In this document: positions 17,777-25,588 of the stretch, in pieces | How the letters are laid out: each line of letters begins with the position of its first letter | Numbering within the stretch: the first letter of the stretch is position 1 | Made by a program: the position numbers and the translations under genes | Assembly: GCA_017616895.1 (NCBI GenBank) | Contig: JAFZXE010000005.1 | Location: forward strand, 1 to 64,000 | From: Bacteroidales bacterium | GTDB taxonomy: Bacteria; Bacteroidota; Bacteroidia; Bacteroidales; P3 | Direction of reading: 5' to 3' | DNA length: 64,000 bases | The notes under the pieces: generated by a model | Told to the model about the DNA's origin: nothing | What the model saw: the letters and a program-made list of their open reading frames with translations, nothing else | Databases searched by the model: none

Positions 17777-19060
17777 ATGAAACTTAGAAATATACCTTTT
17801 TCACCGCCAGACATGACGGATGTCGAGTGTAATGAAGTAAGGGAAGCAATTCTTTCTGGTTGGATTACCACAGGTCCTCGTACAAAAAAACTGGAACGGG
17901 AACTCTCGGAGTTTGTTCATACAGATAAAACGGTGTGTTTGAACTCCGCTACCGCCGCTATGGAGATGGTACTGCATCTGCTGGACCTTGGCCCTGATGA
18001 CGAGGTGATAGTGCCGGCTTATACTTATACTGCTACGGCGTCTGTTACGCAACATGTGGGTTGTAAACTGGTTATGGTGGATTCGCAGAAAGACTCTGTC
18101 GAAATGGACTACGACCAACTGGAACGTGCCATAACGGAACATACCAAGGTGATAGTGCCTGTGGATTTGGCTGGCATCATCGCTGACTATGACCGTGTGT
18201 TTGAGATTGTGGAGGCAAAGAAGGGTTTGTTTAAGCCTAACAATGCTTTGCAGGCTAAGATTGGTAGGATAGTGGTGTCTGCTGACTGTGCACATAGCTT
18301 TGGCGCAAGCCGCAAAGGCAAGATGGCTGGTGAGATTGCAGACTTCTCTTCATTCAGTTTCCATGCGGTTAAGAATTTCACTACGGCTGAAGGTGGTGCT
18401 ATGACTTGGAATCTTCCTTTCGGGAACGAAATGGTTAAGGTTAACGTCAACGTTAAGGTGGAAGATTATTTCCCGAATGTGCCTAAGAAGGAGGGGGGGG
18501 CTTGGAATGAGTTGCTTTATCGCTTGAGCCAGTTGTTCTCGTTGCATGGCCAGAACAAGGATGCGTTGGCTAAGACAAAGCTGGGCGCCTGGGAGTATGA
18601 CATCATTGGCCCTTGGTATAAGTGCAATATGACTGATATCATGGCCGCACTTGGATTGGTTCAGATGGAACGCTATCCTAAGCTTTTGGAACGTCGTTTC
18701 GAGATTGTCGCTAAGTATAATGAGGCTCTTAAAGACCTACCAGTGGCGGTGCTGAATCATAAGGGTGCTGACCATTGCTCTTCTCACCACCTTTATCTGG
18801 TACGTCTGCTTGGTAAGACTCGTGACGAGGTCAATAAGGTGGTAGAAAAGATGGCTGAACGTGGCATTGCTACCAATGTCCACTACAAGCCGCTGCCTAT
18901 GATGACAGCATACAAGGCACTGGGCTTCGATATCAAGGACTATCCCAACGCTTACCACCTCTTCGAGAACGAAATCACCCTGCCGCTGCACACAAATCTG
19001 ACGGACGAGGATGTTGAATATGTGATTAGCAACTTCGTTGAGGTGATTGAGAACATGTAA
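17777..19060 (+). CDS. DegT/DnrJ/EryC1/StrS aminotransferase
   Basis: This 427-residue PLP-dependent sugar aminotransferase has GWITTGPRT at 28-36, the AYTYTATA block at 81-88, SADCAHSFGA at 168-177 and the catalytic lysine at 199 in SFHAVKN. It would aminate a keto-sugar nucleotide (for example a 4-keto-6-deoxy sugar) for the polysaccharide. An in-frame ATG at 17753 exists but overlaps the upstream gene. Codon positions 239-241 are encoded by a run of eight G (18493-18500), which could slip during replication and switch the gene off. Base composition is less AT-rich than its upstream neighbours. Confidence 0.88.
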   Translation: MKLRNIPFSPPDMTDVECNEVREAILSGWITTGPRTKKLERELSEFVHTDKTVCLNSATAAMEMVLHLLDLGPDDEVIVPAYTYTATASVTQHVGCKLVMVDSQKDSVEMDYDQLERAITEHTKVIVPVDLAGIIADYDRVFEIVEAKKGLFKPNNALQAKIGRIVVSADCAHSFGASRKGKMAGEIADFSSFSFHAVKNFTTAEGGAMTWNLPFGNEMVKVNVNVKVEDYFPNVPKKEGGAWNELLYRLSQLFSLHGQNKDALAKTKLGAWEYDIIGPWYKCNMTDIMAALGLVQMERYPKLLERRFEIVAKYNEALKDLPVAVLNHKGADHCSSHHLYLVRLLGKTRDEVNKVVEKMAERGIATNVHYKPLPMMTAYKALGFDIKDYPNAYHLFENEITLPLHTNLTDEDVEYVISNFVEVIENM

Positions 19061-19097
19061 TTACCACGAAATATTCGTGTAATTTATCATTAATTTT

Positions 19098-19568
19098 ATG
19101 ACCGATTTCTCCCAATATGCCAATAAGGTCTATAAGATTATAGGTGCTGCAATGACCGTACATTCTGAATTAGGGTGGGGTTTGCTTGAGCCTGTCTATC
19201 AGGAGGCGCTGCATTTAGAACTGCTCGAACGTGGTGTTGCCAATGATAGAGAGATTGAGGTTCCGATATATTACAAAAAGCACCTCTTGGAGAAGAAGTA
19301 TAGGATGGATATTGTTGTGGATGATATTGTTGTAGAATTGAAGTCAGTCACTAATCTGATTCCAGCACACCGGGCACAGTTGTGCAACTACTTACGATTA
19401 ACTCGTAAACCTCTCGGTCTTTTGATTAACTTTGGCGAAGAGTGTCTGATTGGTGAGCGATGGGCTTATGATGCAGATAGCAACGTGTGTTTTATTGTGA
19501 ATCGCAACATGGAACCAATTGATGAGGCGGATTATAGTTATCTGCTTGATACTGTCGTGAATGAGTGA
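19098..19568 (+). CDS. GxxExxY protein (PDDEXK_3 family)
   Basis: The 156-residue protein carries the family's namesake motif GLLEPVY at residues 28-34, followed by a DIVVDDIVVELKSV strand pair (about 72-85) that supplies the D...ExK residues of the PD-(D/E)XK nuclease fold. Proteins of this family are common in Bacteroidota, often inside polysaccharide loci. Their function is unproven, although a nuclease fold is expected. It sits between the aminotransferase and the initiating transferase on the same strand. Confidence 0.85.
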   Translation: MTDFSQYANKVYKIIGAAMTVHSELGWGLLEPVYQEALHLELLERGVANDREIEVPIYYKKHLLEKKYRMDIVVDDIVVELKSVTNLIPAHRAQLCNYLRLTRKPLGLLINFGEECLIGERWAYDADSNVCFIVNRNMEPIDEADYSYLLDTVVNE

Positions 19569-19661
19569 ATGTCGATTGCTATGTAATTTGATCACGAATC
19601 GCTGTCTCAGAAATAATTAATGAGAAATTAATGATATAATTAATGTGAATTAACGTAATAA

Positions 19662-20255
19662 ATGAAAAGGGTATTCGATGTGATTGCGAGCGGACTTGGA
19701 CTCATAGTGCTGAGTCCGCTCTTTTTGATTCTTGCTATCTGGATTAAGCTGGACAGCAAAGGGCCTGTTTTTTATCGTCAGGTGCGTGTGGGCAAAGACA
19801 ACAAAGACTTCCGTATCTTCAAGTTCCGCTCCATGAGAGTGGGAGCGGACAAAGGAAGTCTTGTGACTATTGGCGGTCATGATTCTCGTATCACTCGAAG
19901 CGGGTATTTTATCCGTAAGTTCAAGTTCGATGAGCTCCCCCAATTAATCAATGTCTTTGTTGGGGACATGTCGTTGGTAGGCCCTCGCCCTGAGGTACGT
20001 CATTATGTGGATTACTGGACACCAGAGCAGATGCATGTGCTCGATGTCAGGCCCGGCATCACCGACCCTGCATCCATCAAATTCAGGAATGAGAATGAAC
20101 TGATGGAAAAGGCTGAAGATCCTGAAAAGTACTACATCGAGGTCATCATGCAGGAAAAGATCAAGTTATATCTGGAATACGTGAAACATCATTCATTTTT
20201 GGGTGATATCGGATTGATATTTAAAACATTTTGGGTGATTGTAACAGAACGGTGA
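19662..20255 (+). CDS. Undecaprenyl-phosphate sugar-1-phosphate transferase (small PGT)
   Basis: The 197-residue protein is a monotopic phosphoglycosyl transferase of the bacterial sugar transferase family (PF02397, WcaJ/PglC-like). A single hydrophobic N-terminal segment (residues 5-28) ends with KLDSKGPVFYRQ. FKFRSM follows near 52-57, then DELPQLINVFVGDMSLVGPRPE at 82-103 with the catalytic Asp-Glu pair. It starts glycan assembly by moving a sugar phosphate to undecaprenyl phosphate at the inner membrane. Its place near the end of the operon is common in Bacteroidota. Confidence 0.92.
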   Translation: MKRVFDVIASGLGLIVLSPLFLILAIWIKLDSKGPVFYRQVRVGKDNKDFRIFKFRSMRVGADKGSLVTIGGHDSRITRSGYFIRKFKFDELPQLINVFVGDMSLVGPRPEVRHYVDYWTPEQMHVLDVRPGITDPASIKFRNENELMEKAEDPEKYYIEVIMQEKIKLYLEYVKHHSFLGDIGLIFKTFWVIVTER

Positions 20256-20390
20256 TTTATAATGAAGTGCTGTTATTCTCCATGGATTTTGGGTGTGTGA
20301 CACCTTTGTAAGTCTATCGTATGTGGGGAGGATGTGTGCAGCTCAAAGGGATTGAAGTTACAATGTTTGATGTCAGAAAATTGTTGTAAG

Positions 20391-20807
20391 ATGAAGATAA
20401 TCGACCGGTCTTTACTTGATAAGGTTTCATCGGAGGCAAAAGAATCACCACGTTTGCGGATGAACTACAACTTCCATCAGTCGTTGGATGATAAGTGCCA
20501 TCGTATGCTGAATGCCGTTGAACAAGGTGCTGATATTCCTATCCACAAGCATCCAGACAAAGATGAATCATTTGTGGTCCTTAGAGGCAAGGTAAGGTCT
20601 ACGACATACAATGACGACGGCACTGTTATCGACAGTGTTGTTCTCTCCCTTGAAAATGGCATCTACGGCGTTGACATTCCCAAAGGAGTTTGGCATAAAC
20701 TCGAATCCCTCGAACCCGCCAGCGTCATCTTCGAATGCAAAGCCGGCCCGTTCGTGGAGCATGAGGAGGAAGGGGTTCTGGAAGTGAAAAGTGAAGGCTG
20801 CGGTTAA
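20391..20807 (+). CDS. WbuC family cupin protein
   Basis: The 138-residue protein has a cupin metal-binding core IPIHKHPDKDESFVVLRG (about residues 48-65) and DIPKGVWHKL near 97-106, matching WbuC, a cupin found at the end of O-antigen and capsule loci. Its function is not established; sugar isomerisation or metal-dependent editing has been suggested for the group. The ATG at 20391 gives the family's usual start MKIIDRSLL; the frame is open further upstream but poorly conserved. Confidence 0.82.
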   Translation: MKIIDRSLLDKVSSEAKESPRLRMNYNFHQSLDDKCHRMLNAVEQGADIPIHKHPDKDESFVVLRGKVRSTTYNDDGTVIDSVVLSLENGIYGVDIPKGVWHKLESLEPASVIFECKAGPFVEHEEEGVLEVKSEGCG

Positions 20808-21011
20808 GCAAGAGGAGAGCTAAGTTTGCTTAGGCTATCCCGAGCGTGAGCAGTCTCGACTGGAGGTCAGGAATGAAGAGTGAAAAGTTTAGATCAATCA
20901 TAAAAGGTATTTGGGCTTTTTGCTCTTTTGTGAGTTGGAAGGAGAGGGGGCACTTGAAGAGTGGAACCGCATAGGCAAAGAACTAAAGGAATAATAAATA
21001 ACCGCCACATA

Positions 21012-21233
21012 ATGCTTACAATAAAAGATCTATACGACATTGTTGAGGACAAGATTGCTAATGAAGCTCAAAAGACCATCATTCGGAATAACATGCCGCC
21101 ATATATAGCAGAGAGGATGTGCGCCGCCATTGACGGAAAAGAAAAAGCAGAACACTTTCAACGGCTGTTGATGGAGTATAACGAATGGCTGGCAGAACAA
21201 CAACGCCAGCAAGAGGCGGTGTTGCGGTTTTGA
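21012..21233 (+). CDS. Small helical protein of unknown function
   Basis: This encodes 73 residues, acidic/basic and predicted helical, ending in a glutamine-rich stretch (LAEQQRQQEA). I do not recognise it. The ATG at 21012 is preceded by an AT-rich spacer after the polysaccharide operon. The gene is co-directional with the defence-like genes that follow and could be a small regulatory or partner protein. Coding status rests on the clean open frame and amino-acid composition. Confidence 0.5.
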   Translation: MLTIKDLYDIVEDKIANEAQKTIIRNNMPPYIAERMCAAIDGKEKAEHFQRLLMEYNEWLAEQQRQQEAVLRF

Positions 21234-21339
21234 GGGAGTATTATGGGTGAGGAATACAGATGTCACAGAGAGGACAGAAATACTATACATTGTATTTTGA
21301 TAGGGAAAAGTAATCGCAAGAAAAGCTGCATATTTGACA

Positions 21340-22146
21340 ATGGAACTCTTTGAAAGCCAAGTGGCTCATAATAAGGAATATCAATCGCACAAGATATTTC
21401 CTCTGTTAGACTCCCTTGTGGAGTTTTACAGCGTTGTTTATATGCTTGGTCCGGATTTCCTTACCCATGGTGTACTGTCGGGACTGCTGAATATCGACAA
21501 GGTCGTATGCAGTTCGTTATCGGGAACACTTGACTCAGTAAGGGTAGTGCTGAAAGAGGGCAGACTAAACGATGCGTATGCGCTGTTGAGGAAGTATTAT
21601 GATGGTATCATTATCGCGATATATGTCAATGTATATATTGCCGAGAATTATAGTTTGGACAACTTTATTGTTGAAAAGATTCAGAATTGGGTCAAGAACA
21701 AGCAGAAACTTCCTTCATCTGAGAAGATGCTCAAGGCGATAAGAAATCATAAACCGCTGGAGGACTTGGAAAAACTGTTTGATTTTGACGGTTTATACTA
21801 CAGGATAAGACGGTTGACAAATGGAAATACGCACTATAATAAGTTGTATTACCTTTGGCTGAATAATAATATGGTTCATAACCCAAGGCGGTTAAAGGAA
21901 CTTGACAACATATACGCCTGCACGCTGCACTTGTTTATCTTGCATTTCGCCTATATGTATTCTCTTAACCCGCATTATATGATGTCAACTGATTATGTGG
22001 ATGCGTTGGATGTGGGAGCGCAGCCTGAAGAAGGCTCTCAATATTGGGTGGCACCCTACGTGAAGGAAGTGTTTGATAAGTATGTTGTGACAATACGGCC
22101 TGATGTGGCTGAGTATATGAGAAATCATACAGAAATGGAACTGTGA
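21340..22146 (+). CDS. Hypothetical helical protein
   Basis: The 268-residue soluble protein is mostly helical, with no signal peptide and no family I can name. It has the general look of the protein at 4020 (amphipathic helices, a YDGIIIAIYVNVYI segment near 88-101, and an internal NGNTHYNKLYYLWLNN block), so both may belong to the same loosely defined helical group near defence genes. The start is the ATG at 21340; a TTG at 21334 is in frame. A run of eight G follows the stop directly. Confidence 0.5.
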   Translation: MELFESQVAHNKEYQSHKIFPLLDSLVEFYSVVYMLGPDFLTHGVLSGLLNIDKVVCSSLSGTLDSVRVVLKEGRLNDAYALLRKYYDGIIIAIYVNVYIAENYSLDNFIVEKIQNWVKNKQKLPSSEKMLKAIRNHKPLEDLEKLFDFDGLYYRIRRLTNGNTHYNKLYYLWLNNNMVHNPRRLKELDNIYACTLHLFILHFAYMYSLNPHYMMSTDYVDALDVGAQPEEGSQYWVAPYVKEVFDKYVVTIRPDVAEYMRNHTEMEL

Positions 22147-22175
22147 GGGGGGGGCTTCAAAAAGGATGTTGAATC

Positions 22176-22405
22176 ATGACGCAAGATGAAAGATGGATGG
22201 TATGGAATAATGAGGTGAACGACTTCATTGAAAGAGAGCATAGGAATCCATCGAAGCACTGCATAGAGGAGCATCTGATGCTAAACTTCATTAAGCACAA
22301 TCGCAAGCTGTTTAATGCGGAAAAATGAAAGCAGGTAGAGTTGGAAAGTTTAATGAACTGATGAGGTTGGTAGAGAAGTATAGGAGGAAGAATCAGTATG
22401 AATAA
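22176..22405 (+). pseudogene. Split small helicase-associated-like protein (frameshift or ATGA-coupled pair)
   Basis: Two short frames overlap by four bases: 22176-22328 (50 residues, with FIEREHRNPSKHCIEEHLML) and 22325-22405 (26 residues, ending VEKYRRKNQYE). Together they reconstruct a protein of about 76 residues of a kind common in Bacteroidales near mobile and defence genes. It has a tryptophan, then an FI...R.PSK...E segment as in helicase-associated repeats, and an RKNQY-type tail. The break after NAEK is best explained by a frameshift. A coupled two-part gene is less likely. The identification is by remembered pattern. Confidence 0.5.
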
Positions 22406-22415
22406 TTAAAACACT

Positions 22416-24542
22416 ATGCTAAAACTTATTGCGATTCAAAACATCAAGCCCGGTAAAAAGGAGATACAAAATCCGAGACGGTATAATAATATCTGTAAGA
22501 TATTACAACCCGACTCGACCTATTTCCTATATAAGGGATATTCTATTGCAAAAGGGAAAATTACCAAAAGACCCAAACCAGTGTTGGGGGGCCATCTATA
22601 TTCTGATACGACTCCAAACATAGACATTTGTGCAATAGTTGGTAGGAATGGTAGCGGAAAGAGTTCGATAATAGAGCTTTATTTGCGTTTGATGAATAAT
22701 CTTGCTTATGTTTGCCATCCGGCAATTAATAATGGAAGATTATTCAATACCCAATTTGTGTGTGATGTCTTTGCAGTTGCTTATTTTGACGATACGGAAA
22801 CTGGTAGATGTCATATTGTGAAACAGTGTGGTGCAATCATTGAGTATATGATTGATGGTGAGGTCATTTTCAGGCATGATTATAATAAACCTTTAAAGGA
22901 ACCAGGAATGCCATTGGATGAGTTCCCTTCCTCTGATTTGGCTAGGGAATGCTTGAGTTCTTTGTGCTATACAATGGTAATTAATTATTCAGCCTATTCT
23001 TACAACAATGAAGACTATTTGCCTGAATGGAATACGGAGTTTAATAACAGCACTAAAGACGAGAGGACTGAAGCTGAACGTATGGAGGATAGATGCTGGA
23101 TAGATTCCCTTTTTCATAAGAATGATGGTTATCAACTACCGATAGTTCTTAATCCATTCAGAGAAAATGGTATGGTTGATTATAACAACGAACGAGAGTT
23201 AACTCAAGAACGGCTGTATGGTATGTCGTTGTTGTCGGAATCACCTTTGGATTTAATATTGGATGGTTTGGTGGTTGACTCTTTTGTATTTGACGTTGAT
23301 GATGACCTAAATCCAGTAGGTAAAACGACGTATGCATCTTATAAGGTACTTTCGGAAATGTTCATCTTGCGTGCTAATAGTAAAATGAGTGGCAGCCAAA
23401 CAGAACATAAGGCAGACGAGGTGGGTAAACAAATTGTTGGAACATGGAGTAAGTGTTTTGGTGTTGATTTGGAGGCTTGTATCGTTGATGAGATATTTGA
23501 TGATGGTAATAAGCGAAATTCCAATGTGTTACAGGCTGTTAATTATATTGTGTATAAAACATTAAAAATAGCTCATACATACCCCAATTATCAATATTAC
23601 AGTAATATAGGGCAAAATCTGCATAAAATCGAGAAATTCGTAAAAGAGTTATATCAAGATAATAGCCATATCACACTTAAGATTAGAAGAAGCATAGCTT
23701 TTATCATATTTCGACATTATAAAAACGGGGAGTACTCTGTTAATAAGTTTAGGAAGTCATTATCGCGAACCTTACATAATCGAAAGTCAAAATGTGCGAA
23801 GGCAAAAAAACAATACCCAGTGGAACGCTTTGCAGATTTGCCAGAGTATGAGTGGATGGATAATGATTTTATGCCTGCACCTTCGTTTAAGGTCAATATG
23901 TACCTTAAGGACACAAAAACAGGTGGTTCCCTTATAAGTTTATCGGCAATGAGTTCGGGCGAGCGCCAAATTATTAATTCGTTGTCAACAATGGCATATC
24001 ATCTTTCGAATATTGATTCGGTTTGGGATAGAGTCTCTGATGTTTCCAATGAGATAACTTATAAAAATATTTGTGTGTTTTTTGACGAGATGGATTTATA
24101 TCTACATCCTGAGTTTCAGACAAGGATGATTGATGTAATGATTAAGATTGTTCAAGGACTTCATCTGAAACATATAAAAGGAATTCAAGTGATTTGTGCC
24201 ACCCACTCTCCATTTATACTCTCGGATATTTTAAGAAACAATGTTTTGTATTTGCAAAAAGGAAGTGAATACAAGTCAGATAAAAAAATACGCACATTTG
24301 CAGCTAATATAGGGGATTTGCTGTGTGACTCATTCTTTATGAAAGAAGGGTTGATAGGTTGCTTCGCCAGGGACAATGTGGAATCTCTTGTGGACTGGCT
24401 GGAAGATGAAGGAGATAATGCAAAATGGGATGTTAGGACGGCAGATGATTTTGTTGATATAGTAGATGACCCATTAGTTAGAATGCAATTAAAGATGATG
24501 TTGATGGAATACAAGAAGGAAAAGGAACTTGCAAATGCGTAA
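22416..24542 (+). CDS. Large AAA ATPase (PtuA-like/AAA_15) of a defence-like operon
   Basis: A 708-residue ATPase with Walker A GRNGSGKSS at residues 76-84, preceded by an unusual 70-residue N-terminal part; an AMSSGERQ signature near 510-517; Walker B VFFDEMDLYLHPE near 552-564; and ATHSPF near 595. The several hundred residues between A and B contain the SMC-like arms. It is larger than the ATPase at 1570 and clearly a different subgroup. Its 3' end overlaps the HNH gene by eight bases. It probably senses phage or foreign DNA and controls the adjacent nuclease. Confidence 0.75.
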   Translation: MLKLIAIQNIKPGKKEIQNPRRYNNICKILQPDSTYFLYKGYSIAKGKITKRPKPVLGGHLYSDTTPNIDICAIVGRNGSGKSSIIELYLRLMNNLAYVCHPAINNGRLFNTQFVCDVFAVAYFDDTETGRCHIVKQCGAIIEYMIDGEVIFRHDYNKPLKEPGMPLDEFPSSDLARECLSSLCYTMVINYSAYSYNNEDYLPEWNTEFNNSTKDERTEAERMEDRCWIDSLFHKNDGYQLPIVLNPFRENGMVDYNNERELTQERLYGMSLLSESPLDLILDGLVVDSFVFDVDDDLNPVGKTTYASYKVLSEMFILRANSKMSGSQTEHKADEVGKQIVGTWSKCFGVDLEACIVDEIFDDGNKRNSNVLQAVNYIVYKTLKIAHTYPNYQYYSNIGQNLHKIEKFVKELYQDNSHITLKIRRSIAFIIFRHYKNGEYSVNKFRKSLSRTLHNRKSKCAKAKKQYPVERFADLPEYEWMDNDFMPAPSFKVNMYLKDTKTGGSLISLSAMSSGERQIINSLSTMAYHLSNIDSVWDRVSDVSNEITYKNICVFFDEMDLYLHPEFQTRMIDVMIKIVQGLHLKHIKGIQVICATHSPFILSDILRNNVLYLQKGSEYKSDKKIRTFAANIGDLLCDSFFMKEGLIGCFARDNVESLVDWLEDEGDNAKWDVRTADDFVDIVDDPLVRMQLKMMLMEYKKEKELANA

Positions 24543-25557
24543 AATAAGGATTGATGCTGATGTTGAAAGTATAGCCGACGAGTTTCAGCTGGAGCTGGAT
24601 AAACATAAAACAGAAATATTGCAGGCTATAAGAGAACTTAAGGAAAAGTTTGACGGCAGTCATTCTTTGACCAGAAAAGGCACGGCCATGGATGCGGCTG
24701 AAGTGAAGAAGTGCTATGATTACATAGACCAATTAGAAAATGACTATGATAACGGCTCGCTGACACTAATGAAACCAAATGATTTCGAGAAGACCCATCA
24801 GACATATAAAGGTTATTTGAAAGACCAGGAACTAAAATGGAGTATCAGCATAGATCGCGATAAGGCAACACCGTTGCATAGACGCCTGACGGGAGCGATG
24901 GGATATCAGACAATAGTAAGAGATGAAATCTATCCACCGCTGATGAGGAAAATGGGCATCAAGGCCTGCGTGTATTGCAATGCCAACTATACGGTTTCGG
25001 CAGAAAAAGGTAGCGGGAAAGGCTATTTTGAGTTGGATCATTGGAAACCTGAATCGAAGTATCCGTTTCTATGTACATCGTTCTACAATTTGCAACCATG
25101 TTGCCCTCATTGCAATAAACGCAAAAGTGCAAGTGACAAATATGAGTTCTTGAAATTGTACGAAGAAGATCAGAATGTACCGCTTGACGTTTTTGAGTTC
25201 CAGATAACAAAGGGTAGTATTGTTCGGTATTTTAATAAATTGGATACCAGTCATATTAAGGTGTCATTCAAGGCAACTGATGCCAGTGTGAAAAAACTAA
25301 GGAATGACGCAGAACAGAAGTTCGGAATTGAGGGTATATATAACGAGCATATCGATGTGATTGAAGAAATGTTGTGGCGGGCTAAATTCTATGATAATGT
25401 TATAGTAGGATCGATGACATGGTTATATGGTAAACGCAATTCAATAGTGGATGTTGCGCGTTTCAAACTTGGAACTTATGCCGAAGAGGACGAAATTCAT
25501 AAACGTCCGTTGACGAAGATGATGCAGGATTTAGGAAAACAATTGGGGATTATTTAA
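24535..25557 (+). CDS. HNH endonuclease with zinc-binding cysteines
   Basis: The 340-residue protein has a helical N-terminal third and a central HNH domain: CVYC at 145-148, FELDHW at 166-171 (His169), CPHCNK at 190-195. The cysteine pairs form the zinc site that is missing from the HNH protein at 2823. A helical C-terminal part of about 140 residues follows. The ATG at 24535 lies inside the ATPase gene, and a TTG at 24529 is also in frame. It should be the DNA-cutting effector of the ATPase/HNH pair. The next gene starts 31 bases later. Confidence 0.8.
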   Translation: MRKIRIDADVESIADEFQLELDKHKTEILQAIRELKEKFDGSHSLTRKGTAMDAAEVKKCYDYIDQLENDYDNGSLTLMKPNDFEKTHQTYKGYLKDQELKWSISIDRDKATPLHRRLTGAMGYQTIVRDEIYPPLMRKMGIKACVYCNANYTVSAEKGSGKGYFELDHWKPESKYPFLCTSFYNLQPCCPHCNKRKSASDKYEFLKLYEEDQNVPLDVFEFQITKGSIVRYFNKLDTSHIKVSFKATDASVKKLRNDAEQKFGIEGIYNEHIDVIEEMLWRAKFYDNVIVGSMTWLYGKRNSIVDVARFKLGTYAEEDEIHKRPLTKMMQDLGKQLGII

Positions 25558-25588
25558 TTCAATATTTTGATTAAGATTTTTTTCGAAT

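Noticed and set aside
22416-25557. ATPase-HNH pair as part of a retron
   Set aside because: No reverse transcriptase gene or msr/msd-like RNA was found next to either ATPase-HNH pair.
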